Virus record (IMG/VR): IMGVR_UViG_3300028030_000001
Coordinates: 1-64,000 of that record
Strand: one strand, 5' to 3'
Origin: a virus
DNA length: 64,000 nt
This document shows, one piece after another, positions 52,722 to 60,678 of the stretch. Both the position numbers and the translations under genes were made by a program. The first letter of the stretch is position 1, and each line of letters begins with the position of its first letter. A model generated the notes under the pieces. It made no database searches. It had not been told where the DNA came from and saw only the letters and a list, made by a program, of their open reading frames with translations.

Positions 52722-55430
52722 CTATATTATTTTCATCAACATATTTATGAAACTGTCCTTATTCCGTTTCTTGGCTACCCTGAAACCGAGCCGTTTCATC
52801 TCATCAATAAATTTATGTCTTGGCATGGGTCTCTTATCCATACTGCCAGCAGTCTCTCTATAAGCCTTATAAACCTCTTTTACACCTACTGCCGGAGGTT
52901 TTGTTTCAGGCGGTTTTACCTTGCTGATACTGTATGTAGCCAGGAACGCTTCGAGTACATCTTCTGATATTTTCCACTCATTCATCAACTTATGGTGTGA
53001 TTTGGTGAGTGTAAAGTTGTTTTGGGCAAGCAACCTTTCAAGACCTTCACATGCCCAGCCAAGAATCTGAGGCATTTCGTGTAGCAGTTTGGTTGCCAGT
53101 CTCACATCTTTATCTCTTTCTTTGATAACTTGAGCAAACTCAAACATTAACCAACGCCTTAACATACCATGTGACATATCAGACGTTTTTATAAGGTGGT
53201 TTGAACTGAATACCTGAGCCGCATCGCATACGAAACTGTACGGGTGTCCGTACTTTCTTCGGGCAGAAATCAGGACATTATCGACTACAGCTTTGAAGTT
53301 GTCAGAGGACAGTACCTGGGTTTGAGGTAGCTCGGAAACTACATTGAGCAATTTGTCAGTAAGTTCAGCCCGCATACATGGATCAGTAAAATCATAAGGA
53401 CTGACTGATACAACCAATTCATCAGGAAGTAATGACCTTAACACATTCATAACGACTGATTTTCCGTTAGAACCAATCCCATAGAAAAGCACAGCCTTAT
53501 GAAATTTGTTAAGCATACCGAATATTACGGCTCCAAACACTTCCTGAAGTACAAGAATCTGGTCAGGATCACGTAAAAATGCCCAACGTAAGAATCTGAG
53601 CCATTTTTCAGGCATATTTTTCCTGTCAACTTCCGTTTTCAGTTTGTATCTTGTTTTTAATTCAGGACTCGGTGCAGTTTCTGTAACCTTCCCATCTTCT
53701 ATTATGTACACCCTGTTTTCCGGTGTAACAAATGAGACAGGAGCATTAACAAAGAACTGCTCATCTTCTTTCATTTCGTAGATATGTCTTGCGATAGAAA
53801 TATAATCACCCCTCTTTTTGCATACGTTGTAGGTATCACCAAAGAATCCAGCTATCTCTACAGATATTGTACTGATAGGTACAGGAACCCATCTTGCCTT
53901 TCCGTCATATCTGTAAATCATATCATAACAACCAACTAATTCATGCGGTTGTGTTGACAAATACGCCATAGCAATTCCGTGGTGTGAATTTTCAACTTCA
54001 AGATCATCATCTAATTCTACACCTTCTACAGAAGTTTCTTCAGACTTTTCGTAGCTTTTAACCTCTTTATCCAGTACAGGTTTCCTTACGCCTACCGTCT
54101 TTGCAACTTTGGATAGATACTGCTCATACCTGATTGCATCAGCTTTTTTAAGTAAGCTGAGGCGAGCCAATCCGGTGTCTAACACTTCATCAGATGATGT
54201 ATTTTTTAACCACTCATCGAGTGTTTCTGACGGCTCTATACAAGTATAAACACGGCCTCCGTGAGCGAACGAATTTATGATTATCTCGTAATCGCTCTTA
54301 TAAAATATCTTGGCCTTGCTCTTGCCATAATCAGGTTCGATAGGGTCACGAATCACCATATCTTCATATTTTTCTCTGTTCGTGAACAAATCTGCAACCT
54401 TTATAGGCTCGTTGTCGTTTGTATAGATAATATCGTCCGGCAACAGAACGCCGGACAACCGACTCGTCACAGTTCTGGTAGGGTGCTTTACATCTCCATG
54501 TTTCTTTAATTGCTCTGTCTGTTGTTTCACATACTCTTCCCTGATTTCCTTAGCTTGATTGACATATTTGTTTTTCTCAAGTTTAATCAAACCCTGGACA
54601 GCTTGTGTATGGGCAGGACTGATAGGCTCGGTTTTGTTCGTGTCCAGTGCAATACCTGGATAGAATTTTGACTCAACAGGTATCTGACACACAGGATCAG
54701 TACATCCTGCACGTGCCGCAAAATCAAGGCGTTCAGGAGAGAACACAGCCGTATCAAACAGAACACGAGGCAACAATGTTCCAGCTTTTGATATAAGAAA
54801 CCAGCCAAGACCTTCAAACCAGCATATATTGGTCAGAATCTGTACCAGTTCCTTAATCTTGGTAAAGTCCGAAACAGGAACATACACTCTCTGTCCTGTA
54901 ACGCCTTGAACAAGCTCTTTATTATTGCCTTGTTTCAGATAGATACAAGACGAAGCAGATGGACGCCATAACATAGCCGCATCACGCAACAACCAGTGCA
55001 GGTTTTTAAGCCGTTTAACAAGCTGATTACCTATAAACGGTGTTGTGTCAGGAGGCGGGTCATAATCAAAATACATAATCCCGCCTTCATCCGGCCACAC
55101 TATGTCATCGAGTGTTCTTGTTATAGCGTTCTTGTACCGTTCAGGCTCGTCCTCTTTGAGTTGCCTGCTGACAATCTCATACTTGGTACGTCTGTCTGAA
55201 CCTGTTACATAGATTTTGGGAACACCTGCAACAATAGCCTGATTTGTCTTGAGGTTATTCAGAAACTCGTCAAGTTTTTCAAAGTTTATTTTAACAACCT
55301 CAAGTACACCCTCTACCAAGTAACACTCACTTGCATCTTTTACGAGCGCACCTGATTCATCCTGATATATGCGTTTGGTCAACAAGCCGTCCTGTTTCGT
55401 TATTACACTAAACGTAACTGGAATCGGCAT
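52722..55430 (-). CDS. D5-like primase-helicase
   Basis: 902 residues. C-terminal SF3/D5-type helicase with Walker A FYGIGSNGKSVV (649-660), later VSELP and QVFSSNHL as in phage/poxvirus D5-like proteins. The N-terminal half has IMYFDYDPPP near residue 120 and a Ser/Cys-containing RPSASSCIYLK near 156-166, consistent with an archaeo-eukaryotic primase (AEP)-type domain. Makes primers and unwinds the template. Strong GAGG site; follows the Cro-like gene with no gap. Confidence 0.88.
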   Translation of the reverse strand: MPIPVTFSVITKQDGLLTKRIYQDESGALVKDASECYLVEGVLEVVKINFEKLDEFLNNLKTNQAIVAGVPKIYVTGSDRRTKYEIVSRQLKEDEPERYKNAITRTLDDIVWPDEGGIMYFDYDPPPDTTPFIGNQLVKRLKNLHWLLRDAAMLWRPSASSCIYLKQGNNKELVQGVTGQRVYVPVSDFTKIKELVQILTNICWFEGLGWFLISKAGTLLPRVLFDTAVFSPERLDFAARAGCTDPVCQIPVESKFYPGIALDTNKTEPISPAHTQAVQGLIKLEKNKYVNQAKEIREEYVKQQTEQLKKHGDVKHPTRTVTSRLSGVLLPDDIIYTNDNEPIKVADLFTNREKYEDMVIRDPIEPDYGKSKAKIFYKSDYEIIINSFAHGGRVYTCIEPSETLDEWLKNTSSDEVLDTGLARLSLLKKADAIRYEQYLSKVAKTVGVRKPVLDKEVKSYEKSEETSVEGVELDDDLEVENSHHGIAMAYLSTQPHELVGCYDMIYRYDGKARWVPVPISTISVEIAGFFGDTYNVCKKRGDYISIARHIYEMKEDEQFFVNAPVSFVTPENRVYIIEDGKVTETAPSPELKTRYKLKTEVDRKNMPEKWLRFLRWAFLRDPDQILVLQEVFGAVIFGMLNKFHKAVLFYGIGSNGKSVVMNVLRSLLPDELVVSVSPYDFTDPCMRAELTDKLLNVVSELPQTQVLSSDNFKAVVDNVLISARRKYGHPYSFVCDAAQVFSSNHLIKTSDMSHGMLRRWLMFEFAQVIKERDKDVRLATKLLHEMPQILGWACEGLERLLAQNNFTLTKSHHKLMNEWKISEDVLEAFLATYSISKVKPPETKPPAVGVKEVYKAYRETAGSMDKRPMPRHKFIDEMKRLGFRVAKKRNKDSFINMLMKII

Positions 55431-55433
55431 TTG

Positions 55434-55628
55434 TTACCTCTCTGTCATATACAGGTCTTCAAGCGTCACTTCTCCGTCTGTAGCTATTACTATGTTTTGG
55501 GCCATACTTGGCCTCGGAGTCCTCTTACCTTGCACCCACAAGGTAATTGCAGACACAGAACAACCTACAATATCTGCAAATTCCTCATAGGTCATGTCAT
55601 ATCTTTTGATGTATTGTTCAATGGTCAT
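55434..55628 (-). CDS. Cro/C1-type helix-turn-helix repressor
   Basis: 64 residues from the ATG at 55628. Pattern MTYEEFADIVGCSVSAITLWVQGKRTPRPSMA is a canonical lambda-repressor-like HTH (residues about 10-42). Too small for a CI-type protease, so Cro-like. Candidate for binding the palindromes or promoter-spacer repeats in this arm; that assignment is inference. Confidence 0.85.
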   Translation of the reverse strand: MTIEQYIKRYDMTYEEFADIVGCSVSAITLWVQGKRTPRPSMAQNIVIATDGEVTLEDLYMTER

Positions 55629-55630
55629 AG

Positions 55631-55843
55631 TTATACGCCTTTTTTCTCGTAATGCATACACCAAGCACGTTTTTTAGTTGCGAAAGTGTGTCTGGTACAT
55701 CTTTTGTTAATCTCTTTTTTATAATATTTGCGCGGACCTGCAGGTATAATTTCTGAGCTATACCACCTACAGTTAGCGCACATAGGGCCTTCGGTAGTCC
55801 AACCAATTTCCTTTTTAATGTCTGCTACTGTTGTTCGTGCCAT
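55631..55843 (-). CDS. Small Cys-rich basic protein
   Basis: 70 residues from the ATG at 55843 behind AGAGGAA. CANCRW, RCTRHT and WCMH provide four Cys/His that could bind zinc. Basic overall. Function unknown. Confidence 0.7.
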   Translation of the reverse strand: MARTTVADIKKEIGWTTEGPMCANCRWYSSEIIPAGPRKYYKKEINKRCTRHTFATKKRAWCMHYEKKGV

Positions 55844-55853
55844 ATTATTCCTC

Positions 55854-56165
55854 TTAGTTGATGGATTGATTTGACGGTGTGGAACTGGAAGGTTTGATGA
55901 TGTTTGAGCCGAACCGCTGTTCATACGTGTTATAGACCTGTTCAACAATCGAATCGGTTACAGATATGACGTGAGCTTTTTCAATCTCGATTGTGATGTC
56001 ATTTGAAATCGGATTCGGTTCGGCTCCGAACATGAACGGCATGAAAAGGATGGACTGTTGTTGTGGCACGAGTACCATAGGATTTGTTACTTTGTACTTG
56101 TGGCTCGTTTCCTGTTTGATTTTTGCGATTACTGTCTCGCCTGAGACAAGTTTGAAAAGATGCAT
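55854..56165 (-). CDS. Sm-like (LSm-fold) phage protein
   Basis: 103 residues, AGGAGG five bases before the ATG. The opening MHLFKLVSGETVIAKIKQET, then YKVTNPMVLVP and a later KAHVISVTDSI follow the Sm1/Sm2 strand order found in small phage Hfq/LSm-like proteins. Possible RNA-binding ring protein; family match by pattern only. Confidence 0.65.
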   Translation of the reverse strand: MHLFKLVSGETVIAKIKQETSHKYKVTNPMVLVPQQQSILFMPFMFGAEPNPISNDITIEIEKAHVISVTDSIVEQVYNTYEQRFGSNIIKPSSSTPSNQSIN

Positions 56166-56203
56166 ATTTTCCTCCTAGATTAAAAGTGAAAGTGGATTTT
56201 GTC

Positions 56204-56232
56204 AGGTTAGCACAATATTTACGGTATGTCAA
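56204..56232 (-). promoter_or_regulatory. Leftward early promoter for the Sm-like gene
   Basis: Minus strand TTGACA (56232-56227), 17-base spacer with CCGTAAA, weak -10 TAACCT (56209-56204). Confidence 0.55.
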
Positions 56233-56273
56233 CAGACTATTTTCTGAACGTCATTGATACTGTCAGGAATTTT

Positions 56274-56459
56274 TCATGGCATATACTCCTTGTACTCTTC
56301 ATAAAACACTGTAGGAATACAATCTGTATCTATTTCGCCTGTTATATTGTCAGCACAACAAGCCGGGCAATACCCTGAAATAAATTCACTGTCCTTGGCC
56401 GTATACCCACACCATTCGCATCTGTGACAAAACGGCTTTAACTCTTTCTGATCTTTCAT
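56274..56459 (-). CDS. Small zinc-ribbon protein
   Basis: 61 residues, GGAGG before the ATG. CHRCEWCG and CPACCADN give three CxxC-type pairs. Acidic C-terminus. Function unknown. Confidence 0.7.
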   Translation of the reverse strand: MKDQKELKPFCHRCEWCGYTAKDSEFISGYCPACCADNITGEIDTDCIPTVFYEEYKEYMP

Positions 56460-56731
56460 GATTCAGCCTCCGCAAAGTTCCACTTCCTGAGCAAAGTTAT
56501 ATAGACTTCATATCCGTCCCTGTCATGAGCCTTAATCAAGCCCTGTTCAGCATTGATTACCTCAGCGTTCTCAAGTGCTTCATGATCAAAAGTTATTTCG
56601 TAATAATAACCTTCAGGCGCACTATGAGAGAACACAAACAAGCTCTTATCATTGATCGAATACAAGTCATAACATCTGTTATTTATCATAAACCCGTCAG
56701 CCTTATAGATGGTCTCAAGTATATTTTTCAT
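56456..56731 (-). CDS. Small protein of unknown function
   Basis: 91 residues with the full ACGAAAGGAGAC leader. Beta-rich (YDLYSINDKSLFVFSH, YYYEITFDHEALENAEV). No domain recognised. Confidence 0.7.
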   Translation of the reverse strand: MKNILETIYKADGFMINNRCYDLYSINDKSLFVFSHSAPEGYYYEITFDHEALENAEVINAEQGLIKAHDRDGYEVYITLLRKWNFAEAES

Positions 56732-56785
56732 AATTCGTCTCCTTTCGTGTATCGTATATATTATTCTGTGAACTACAAAATGTGT

Positions 56786-56807
56786 TGTGTCTCATCCATG
56801 AGACACA
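56786..56807 (-). promoter_or_regulatory. Operator-like inverted repeat
   Basis: TGTGTCTCAT (56786-56795), 2-base spacer, ATGAGACACA (56798-56807). Shares GTGTC/GACAC half-sites with the four-copy palindrome family. In the gap between two small early genes. Confidence 0.5.
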
Positions 56808-56812
56808 TCAGG

Positions 56813-57094
56813 TTAATAAACATCAGTTTCGCCAAGGTTCGCAATCAACTGTTCTTTTACTTCATCTTCAAATTCAGCCCAATTATCAGGCTCATACTCT
56901 CTGCCATCCTCATCGTACACATGATAAATCCTGACATCAGTTATCTCAGGAACGATGGCATATTTTGGAGTAAGAGCGAACGGGTTTCGTGTATATTGCG
57001 GAACCTCTTTGATGTTTAGGTCATATTCACCTATGACCAGTAGTGTTTTGTTGACATAATCAAAGTCAAAATCAAAATCGTGTGTCTGTTTCAT
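56813..57094 (-). CDS. Small acidic protein of unknown function
   Basis: 93 residues from the ATG at 57094 behind GAGGAG. Acidic, mixed alpha/beta (VYDEDGREYEPDNWAEFEDE). Unrecognised. Confidence 0.7.
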   Translation of the reverse strand: MKQTHDFDFDFDYVNKTLLVIGEYDLNIKEVPQYTRNPFALTPKYAIVPEITDVRIYHVYDEDGREYEPDNWAEFEDEVKEQLIANLGETDVY

Positions 57095-57098
57095 ATTG

Positions 57099-57374
57099 CT
57101 ACTCCTCAAGAAACGCTTTCATATCATCAATGGTAACAATGACTGTACGAGTTGTGTCAGGAACTCTTACAGTCATTTTACCTTTATTCTTGCCTCGTTT
57201 AGCCTTCCTGAATTCAGCACCTTTAACAACCATCTCTTTGCATTTTGACGGGTCTTTATCTCCTACCCAGCCTGCATAATACAGTCGGAAATTTTCAGAA
57301 ACATTACCAAGTTTCTTGTAAGCGGCTTTGCCATAAGCTGTATCTCCAAGCAAATCTATAATCATATCATGCAT
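57099..57374 (-). CDS. Small basic protein of unknown function
   Basis: 91 residues with AAGGAGAC before the ATG. Basic core (FRKAKRGKNKGKMTVRVPD) and an acidic end. Unrecognised. Confidence 0.7.
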   Translation of the reverse strand: MHDMIIDLLGDTAYGKAAYKKLGNVSENFRLYYAGWVGDKDPSKCKEMVVKGAEFRKAKRGKNKGKMTVRVPDTTRTVIVTIDDMKAFLEE

Positions 57375-58077
57375 AATCTTGTCTCCTTTGTCTCCTTTTG
57401 AATCTGTAACCTGCTTCGTTCAACGCCTGAGCCAGAATCTTGTCTGGTACAGGACTATGGCCGGGATGCATCGTAGGCAAAATCGACTCAATATCCGCTG
57501 AGAAGTGTGGCCAGAATGGGAGCATCGTCATATTGTGTTCAGTAATCTCAGGTGTTGTATCAGCATAAGTAGGTATCGTTTTATACGCCACATCATACCT
57601 GAACACCATAGATTGAGCGGTCATCAGTACAACATCATATGCAGACATAGCTGACACCAAATACTTTTTGAACTGTTCTGCATGTTCTGACATATACAGA
57701 ATCCTGAATATATCCATATGTCGTTCCTCGTATGTGTACTCGTTAGTGATAGGAAACCTTCTTATAGTCTGTTGATACACAGAATGGTTGAAATGACAAT
57801 CGCCGTGTTGTTTAGACCACGGACAATCCATACACTCACTTTCTACAAACTCGATACAGTACGGACACAGATCAGAATCATCTGCGGCATTAGCGAATGC
57901 CCAGGACAGAATGTTGAACGTTAACTGGACAAGTACATTAGGCCGTTCGTGTGTGTAGCTGATTACTTCTGGATCGTTGTAGTACCTGGCCTGCCGTGGA
58001 GCATATTCAGAAATAGCTTCCGCTTTGAAGTCCATAAACTTCTTTGCTATCTCTTTGTACAGTTCGATATTTTTCAT
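57367..58077 (-). CDS. Cys-motif paralogue family protein, member A
   Basis: 236 residues. Residues 71-94 carry the family motif: CPYC (71-74), C82-x2-C85, then W-S-K-Q-H-G-D-C94. Two other genes here (61452-62183 and 62348-62719) share it with the same order. Helical on both sides; basic end (RFKRRQRRQDY). Probably a zinc-binding protein; function unknown. Leader variant CTAAAGGAGAC. Confidence 0.75.
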   Translation of the reverse strand: MKNIELYKEIAKKFMDFKAEAISEYAPRQARYYNDPEVISYTHERPNVLVQLTFNILSWAFANAADDSDLCPYCIEFVESECMDCPWSKQHGDCHFNHSVYQQTIRRFPITNEYTYEERHMDIFRILYMSEHAEQFKKYLVSAMSAYDVVLMTAQSMVFRYDVAYKTIPTYADTTPEITEHNMTMLPFWPHFSADIESILPTMHPGHSPVPDKILAQALNEAGYRFKRRQRRQDYA

Positions 58078-58100
58078 GTTTCGTCTCCTTTAGTGTGTGT

Positions 58101-58129
58101 AGCAGGTGTCACAATTTGTGACACCTGCT
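58101..58129 (-). promoter_or_regulatory. Long palindromic operator or RNA hairpin
   Basis: Perfect palindrome with 14-base arms around one T. The inner 19 bases (58106-58124) are GTGTCACAA-T-TTGTGACAC, the motif that recurs at 61420, 62769 and 63583. Upstream of a ribosome site; no U-run follows. Confidence 0.65.
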
Positions 58130-58139
58130 GTAGCTCAAC

Positions 58140-58421
58140 TTATGATTCAGTAATGTAATCCAGTTTCAGAGTCCATCCACGAGGCGTGTGAAGCCACGTT
58201 ACATCCAGAGCCGTGTTAGGCCGCATTGTAGGAACGAACAGTATTGCGTCAGGTCTTTCGAGCCTTGGAATAATGGACATAATATGGCCGTCAATATAGA
58301 CTCGGATTTGTGATGGACTTGTTCTGAGTATATGTGATTCGTTGTCAGAACATGGCTCGATGTCTGACAGTTTCACAGCCTCACTGGTTACGACAATACA
58401 ATCGTTTTTTGATACTTTCAT
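58140..58421 (-). CDS. Small protein of unknown function
   Basis: 93 residues with the full ACGAAAGGAGAC leader and a promoter candidate at 58442-58470. Beta-rich (SQIRVYIDGHIMSIIPRLE). Unrecognised. Confidence 0.7.
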   Translation of the reverse strand: MKVSKNDCIVVTSEAVKLSDIEPCSDNESHILRTSPSQIRVYIDGHIMSIIPRLERPDAILFVPTMRPNTALDVTWLHTPRGWTLKLDYITES

Positions 58422-58441
58422 GGTTTGTCTCCTTTCGTGTT

Positions 58442-58470
58442 AAGATAGTATAGTGTTTACGTTATGCCAC
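58442..58470 (-). promoter_or_regulatory. Leftward early promoter candidate
   Basis: Minus strand degenerate -35 GTGGCA (58470-58465), the conserved ACGTAAAC block, TATCTT at -10 (58447-58442). Confidence 0.45.
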
Positions 58471-58483
58471 CGGCATAATTTAT

Positions 58484-59143
58484 TTATTCTGGTAAATGAA
58501 GCGGCCCTATAGCGAACCTGATTTCAGGGTTGAGATAGGTGTGGTTCAGAGAGTTGACTGAGCCGTAAATCAGTCCGTCCCTGATTTGTGTCAGTTCCAT
58601 ATTCGGGGTTTCATATGTTTTTGTTACTTTCACGGCCATTTTTGTAATCGTGTTCAGATAATCAGGATTAACCTGAATCGGTACGGAATCCTTGTCTGAT
58701 TCATCATACGTTTTGAAAACGTACTTGTAATCAGGCAATGTCCTGTAGTGTGTTTTTGATTTGAAAGTCGATATATTTATGTCCTTGTCAATAGACGTAA
58801 CCGAAACTGAATCGTTAGTGTTAACGGAAACGAGCAGGGTTTTGACAATAGGCAAAAGAGCTTTCTGGTACGAGCCTGAAGCTTTTATGGCATTAGCCAG
58901 GATTTTGGCCGGGATCGGGATCGGAGTCTCTGGTGGATCGGTATGCTTTATATCAGGTTCAGGAAATTCCTGAAGCATATCCTGACACTCGTGGATGTTT
59001 GCGAACGCCATAAAATTTCCGTGCGGGATTGCGATTAAGTGGTGAGTTTCAGAATCGTAATAAAGGAATTTGAACTCCGATTCCTTGTGGTTTGCGATTA
59101 TAGTCAGAGCTTCGGCTGTCTGTGTTGGGATGATGAACTGCAT
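58484..59143 (-). CDS. Protein of unknown function, faint sliding-clamp resemblance
   Basis: 219 residues with promoter at 59177-59205 and the full leader. Beta-rich with RTLPDYKYVFKTYDES (compare the PDYxxV segment of DnaN) and NPDYLNTITKMAVKV. It is much shorter than a DnaN clamp (~370), so any link is speculative. Function unknown. Confidence 0.7.
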   Translation of the reverse strand: MQFIIPTQTAEALTIIANHKESEFKFLYYDSETHHLIAIPHGNFMAFANIHECQDMLQEFPEPDIKHTDPPETPIPIPAKILANAIKASGSYQKALLPIVKTLLVSVNTNDSVSVTSIDKDINISTFKSKTHYRTLPDYKYVFKTYDESDKDSVPIQVNPDYLNTITKMAVKVTKTYETPNMELTQIRDGLIYGSVNSLNHTYLNPEIRFAIGPLHLPE

Positions 59144-59176
59144 AGTATTGTCTCCTTTCGTGATATGTTGTGTGTT

Positions 59177-59205
59177 AGTATAGTATATTGTTTACGTTCT
59201 GTCAA
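59177..59205 (-). promoter_or_regulatory. Leftward early promoter
   Basis: Minus strand TTGACA (59205-59200), GAACGTAAAC block, 17-base spacer, TATACT (59182-59177). The best member of the family. Confidence 0.85.
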
Positions 59206-59399
59206 CAAACATTTTCAAGTTTTGTTTCTACTTCATAAACTTCGCCATAATAAGTCTCAATTTCTTCTTCTATCAAGTCATCGAGCTTACTATGTGCCTC
59301 ATCCGAATCTGAAGCGGTGACTGTGAATGTTTCCTGTGTGAAGTTGAACGGATCATCTTCATCATGATAGAACCTGACTATGAACTGAAATTCGTGCAT
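59202..59399 (-). CDS. Small acidic protein of unknown function
   Basis: 65 residues from the ATG at 59399 behind AAGGAGG. Acidic (DDLIEEEIETYYGEVYEVE). Unrecognised. Confidence 0.7.
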   Translation of the reverse strand: MHEFQFIVRFYHDEDDPFNFTQETFTVTASDSDEAHSKLDDLIEEEIETYYGEVYEVETKLENVC

Positions 59400-59416
59400 G
59401 ATTTTGCCTCCTTGTG

Positions 59417-59728
59417 TTATGTTTTTATCTCTCTTATGAGTTGTTTCACTTTCTGGTACGAACCTGGTTCGTACCACCAATCCTCCCCTGTAAGGTTGTT
59501 AGATATAGCCTGTAACACGAACTCTTTTGCATTGTTAAGCAACTGGAAATAAGCCACCTGTTTCCCGTTGTGCAGGCAAGTTACATAGTATGTATGACCT
59601 GCCTCATGTATTCCGTAATCCATGTATGTCAGGCCATCTACAATTATGTGCCTGCCGTAATTCATGTGAATCTTGAAATTTTCTTGCTTAAAAGGTTCGT
59701 CTGGTATAGTATCATGTAGAATAGACAT
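59417..59728 (-). CDS. WWxxP-motif paralogue, member 1
   Basis: 103 residues from the ATG at 59728 with AGGAGGT upstream. C-terminal NLTGEDWWYEPGSYQKVKQLI matches YNGRNWWDSPEKYEVKQIV in the gene at 60132-60473, as does the helix before it. Function unknown. Confidence 0.7.
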   Translation of the reverse strand: MSILHDTIPDEPFKQENFKIHMNYGRHIIVDGLTYMDYGIHEAGHTYYVTCLHNGKQVAYFQLLNNAKEFVLQAISNNLTGEDWWYEPGSYQKVKQLIREIKT

Positions 59729-59759
59729 AATTTTACCTCCTGTAATATATGGTGTTGGT

Positions 59760-60032
59760 ATGGACGAAAACAAACCTGATTTTATTAGATATATTTCCTG
59801 GATTGCTCCGTTACTTGTCACAACAGTAATCGTCATCTACAATCTTATGTATGCAGTCAAAGCTGTATCAAAAATCGAGGTTCGACTTGAACAGCAGTTA
59901 GAGCGCATAAGAAGTGTAGAGCAGGAGCAACGGGACGCTGAAAAGCGTAATCATGTACATTACACAGAACTCAAGATAAAACTTGAGCATGTCGGGAACT
60001 TGTGCTGTTCTGAAATAGATTCGAACAAGTAG
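59760..60032 (+). CDS. Membrane-anchored coiled-coil protein on the + strand
   Basis: 90 residues from the ATG at 59760. One membrane helix (ISWIAPLLVTTVIVIYNLMY) followed by a long coil (VSKIEVRLEQQLERIRSVEQ) and a charged end. It is the only plausible + strand gene in the whole right arm, divergent from its 59417-59728 neighbour. Its ribosome site is weak. Resembles small hemolysin/XhlA-like or spanin-like membrane proteins in layout only. Confidence 0.55.
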   Translation: MDENKPDFIRYISWIAPLLVTTVIVIYNLMYAVKAVSKIEVRLEQQLERIRSVEQEQRDAEKRNHVHYTELKIKLEHVGNLCCSEIDSNK

Positions 60033-60061
60033 TTGACATATTCTGTGCCTTGTTGTATTGT
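60033..60061 (+). promoter_or_regulatory. Rightward promoter after the + strand gene
   Basis: TTGACA (60033-60038), exact 17-base spacer, TATTGT (60056-60061). Starts directly after the stop of the + strand gene and would transcribe 60068 onward. Confidence 0.65.
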
Positions 60062-60067
60062 AGTTGT

Positions 60068-60152
60068 GTGTTTACGTCTCCTTTCGTTCACGCATACGAT
60101 CCTCCTCCGTATGTGGGCCGGTAATGCAATGTTACCGGCCAAATTTGTTTTG
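60068..60152 (+). ncRNA. Candidate small RNA with anti-Shine-Dalgarno segments
   Basis: Bounded by the promoter at 60033-60061 and the terminator at 60116-60152. It contains GTCTCCTTTCGT (60076-60087), complementary to the ACGAAAGGAGAC leader shared by several early genes. It also contains a hairpin (60091-60098 with 60108-60115) whose loop is ATCCTCCTC. No convincing reading frame. Existence of the transcript is inferred. Confidence 0.45.
60116..60152 (+). terminator. Hairpin terminator of the candidate small RNA
   Basis: GGCCGGTAA (60116-60124) pairs with TTACCGGCC (60132-60140), 7-base loop, followed by AAATTTGTTTTG on the + strand. On the - strand no T-run follows, and the stop codon of the gene at 60132 lies in the stem. 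Confidence 0.6.
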
Positions 60153-60473
60153 TAGAAAATCATTAACAATCTGTTTCACTTCATATTTTTCCGGTGAATC
60201 CCACCAGTTCCTTCCATTGTAACCTTTACTGATCAGAATCGAGACCAGTTTCCGAGCTTTGTTAAAAGTGGACAGTCTCACGACCAAGCTTCCTGTATCA
60301 AGCAAGATTACGTTCCAGGGATGTTTAGTGTCATGATCTGCTTTGTATATTCCGTAACAACCGTAAACGTAACCGGAAACTTTTGTAGAATATTGTTTTG
60401 TGTTGCTAATGTGTGTCACACAGAAAGTTTCTTTTTTCTTCTTTTTACCATAATTTACATTCTTTATTGTCAC
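60132..60473 (-). CDS. WWxxP-motif paralogue, member 2
   Basis: 113 residues from a GTG at 60473 behind GGAGG; a longer reading to 60524 overlaps the upstream gene and lacks a site. C-terminal YNGRNWWDSPEKYEVKQIV resembles the 59417-59728 protein. Basic N-terminus (YGKKKKKETF). Function unknown. Confidence 0.7.
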   Translation of the reverse strand: MTIKNVNYGKKKKKETFCVTHISNTKQYSTKVSGYVYGCYGIYKADHDTKHPWNVILLDTGSLVVRLSTFNKARKLVSILISKGYNGRNWWDSPEKYEVKQIVNDFLQNKFGR

Positions 60474-60675
60474 GTTTGAACCTCCAAGTACCTGATTTAT
60501 CTTTATAAGTGTACAGTGTTCCATGATACTTCATTCGTTCCTTTATATAGTTATAGTCGATTGGTTTGTATGGTTTTACTGGATAATCAGGAACGATAGC
60601 GTATGCGAACCAGAACAGCATTAAAACGTAAAACAGAAATATAGAAGCGATTACTATATTTTTTATGTGTTGCAT
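60445..60675 (-). CDS. Small membrane protein
   Basis: 76 residues. N-terminal membrane helix (IVIASIFLFYVLMLFWFAYA), then a basic soluble tail with many Tyr/Lys. GAGGG site. Overlaps the next gene by 29 bases. Function unknown. Confidence 0.7.
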   Translation of the reverse strand: MQHIKNIVIASIFLFYVLMLFWFAYAIVPDYPVKPYKPIDYNYIKERMKYHGTLYTYKDKSGTWRFKRDNKECKLW

Positions 60676-60678
60676 GAT

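Noticed and set aside
58484-59143. Naming this gene a DNA sliding clamp
   Set aside because: Only two short resemblances to DnaN and a length far below a full clamp; left as unknown.
59960-60169. 69-codon - strand frame across the small-RNA candidate
   Set aside because: No ribosome site at a proper distance, unusual composition, and it overlaps the gene at 60132 and the + strand hairpins.
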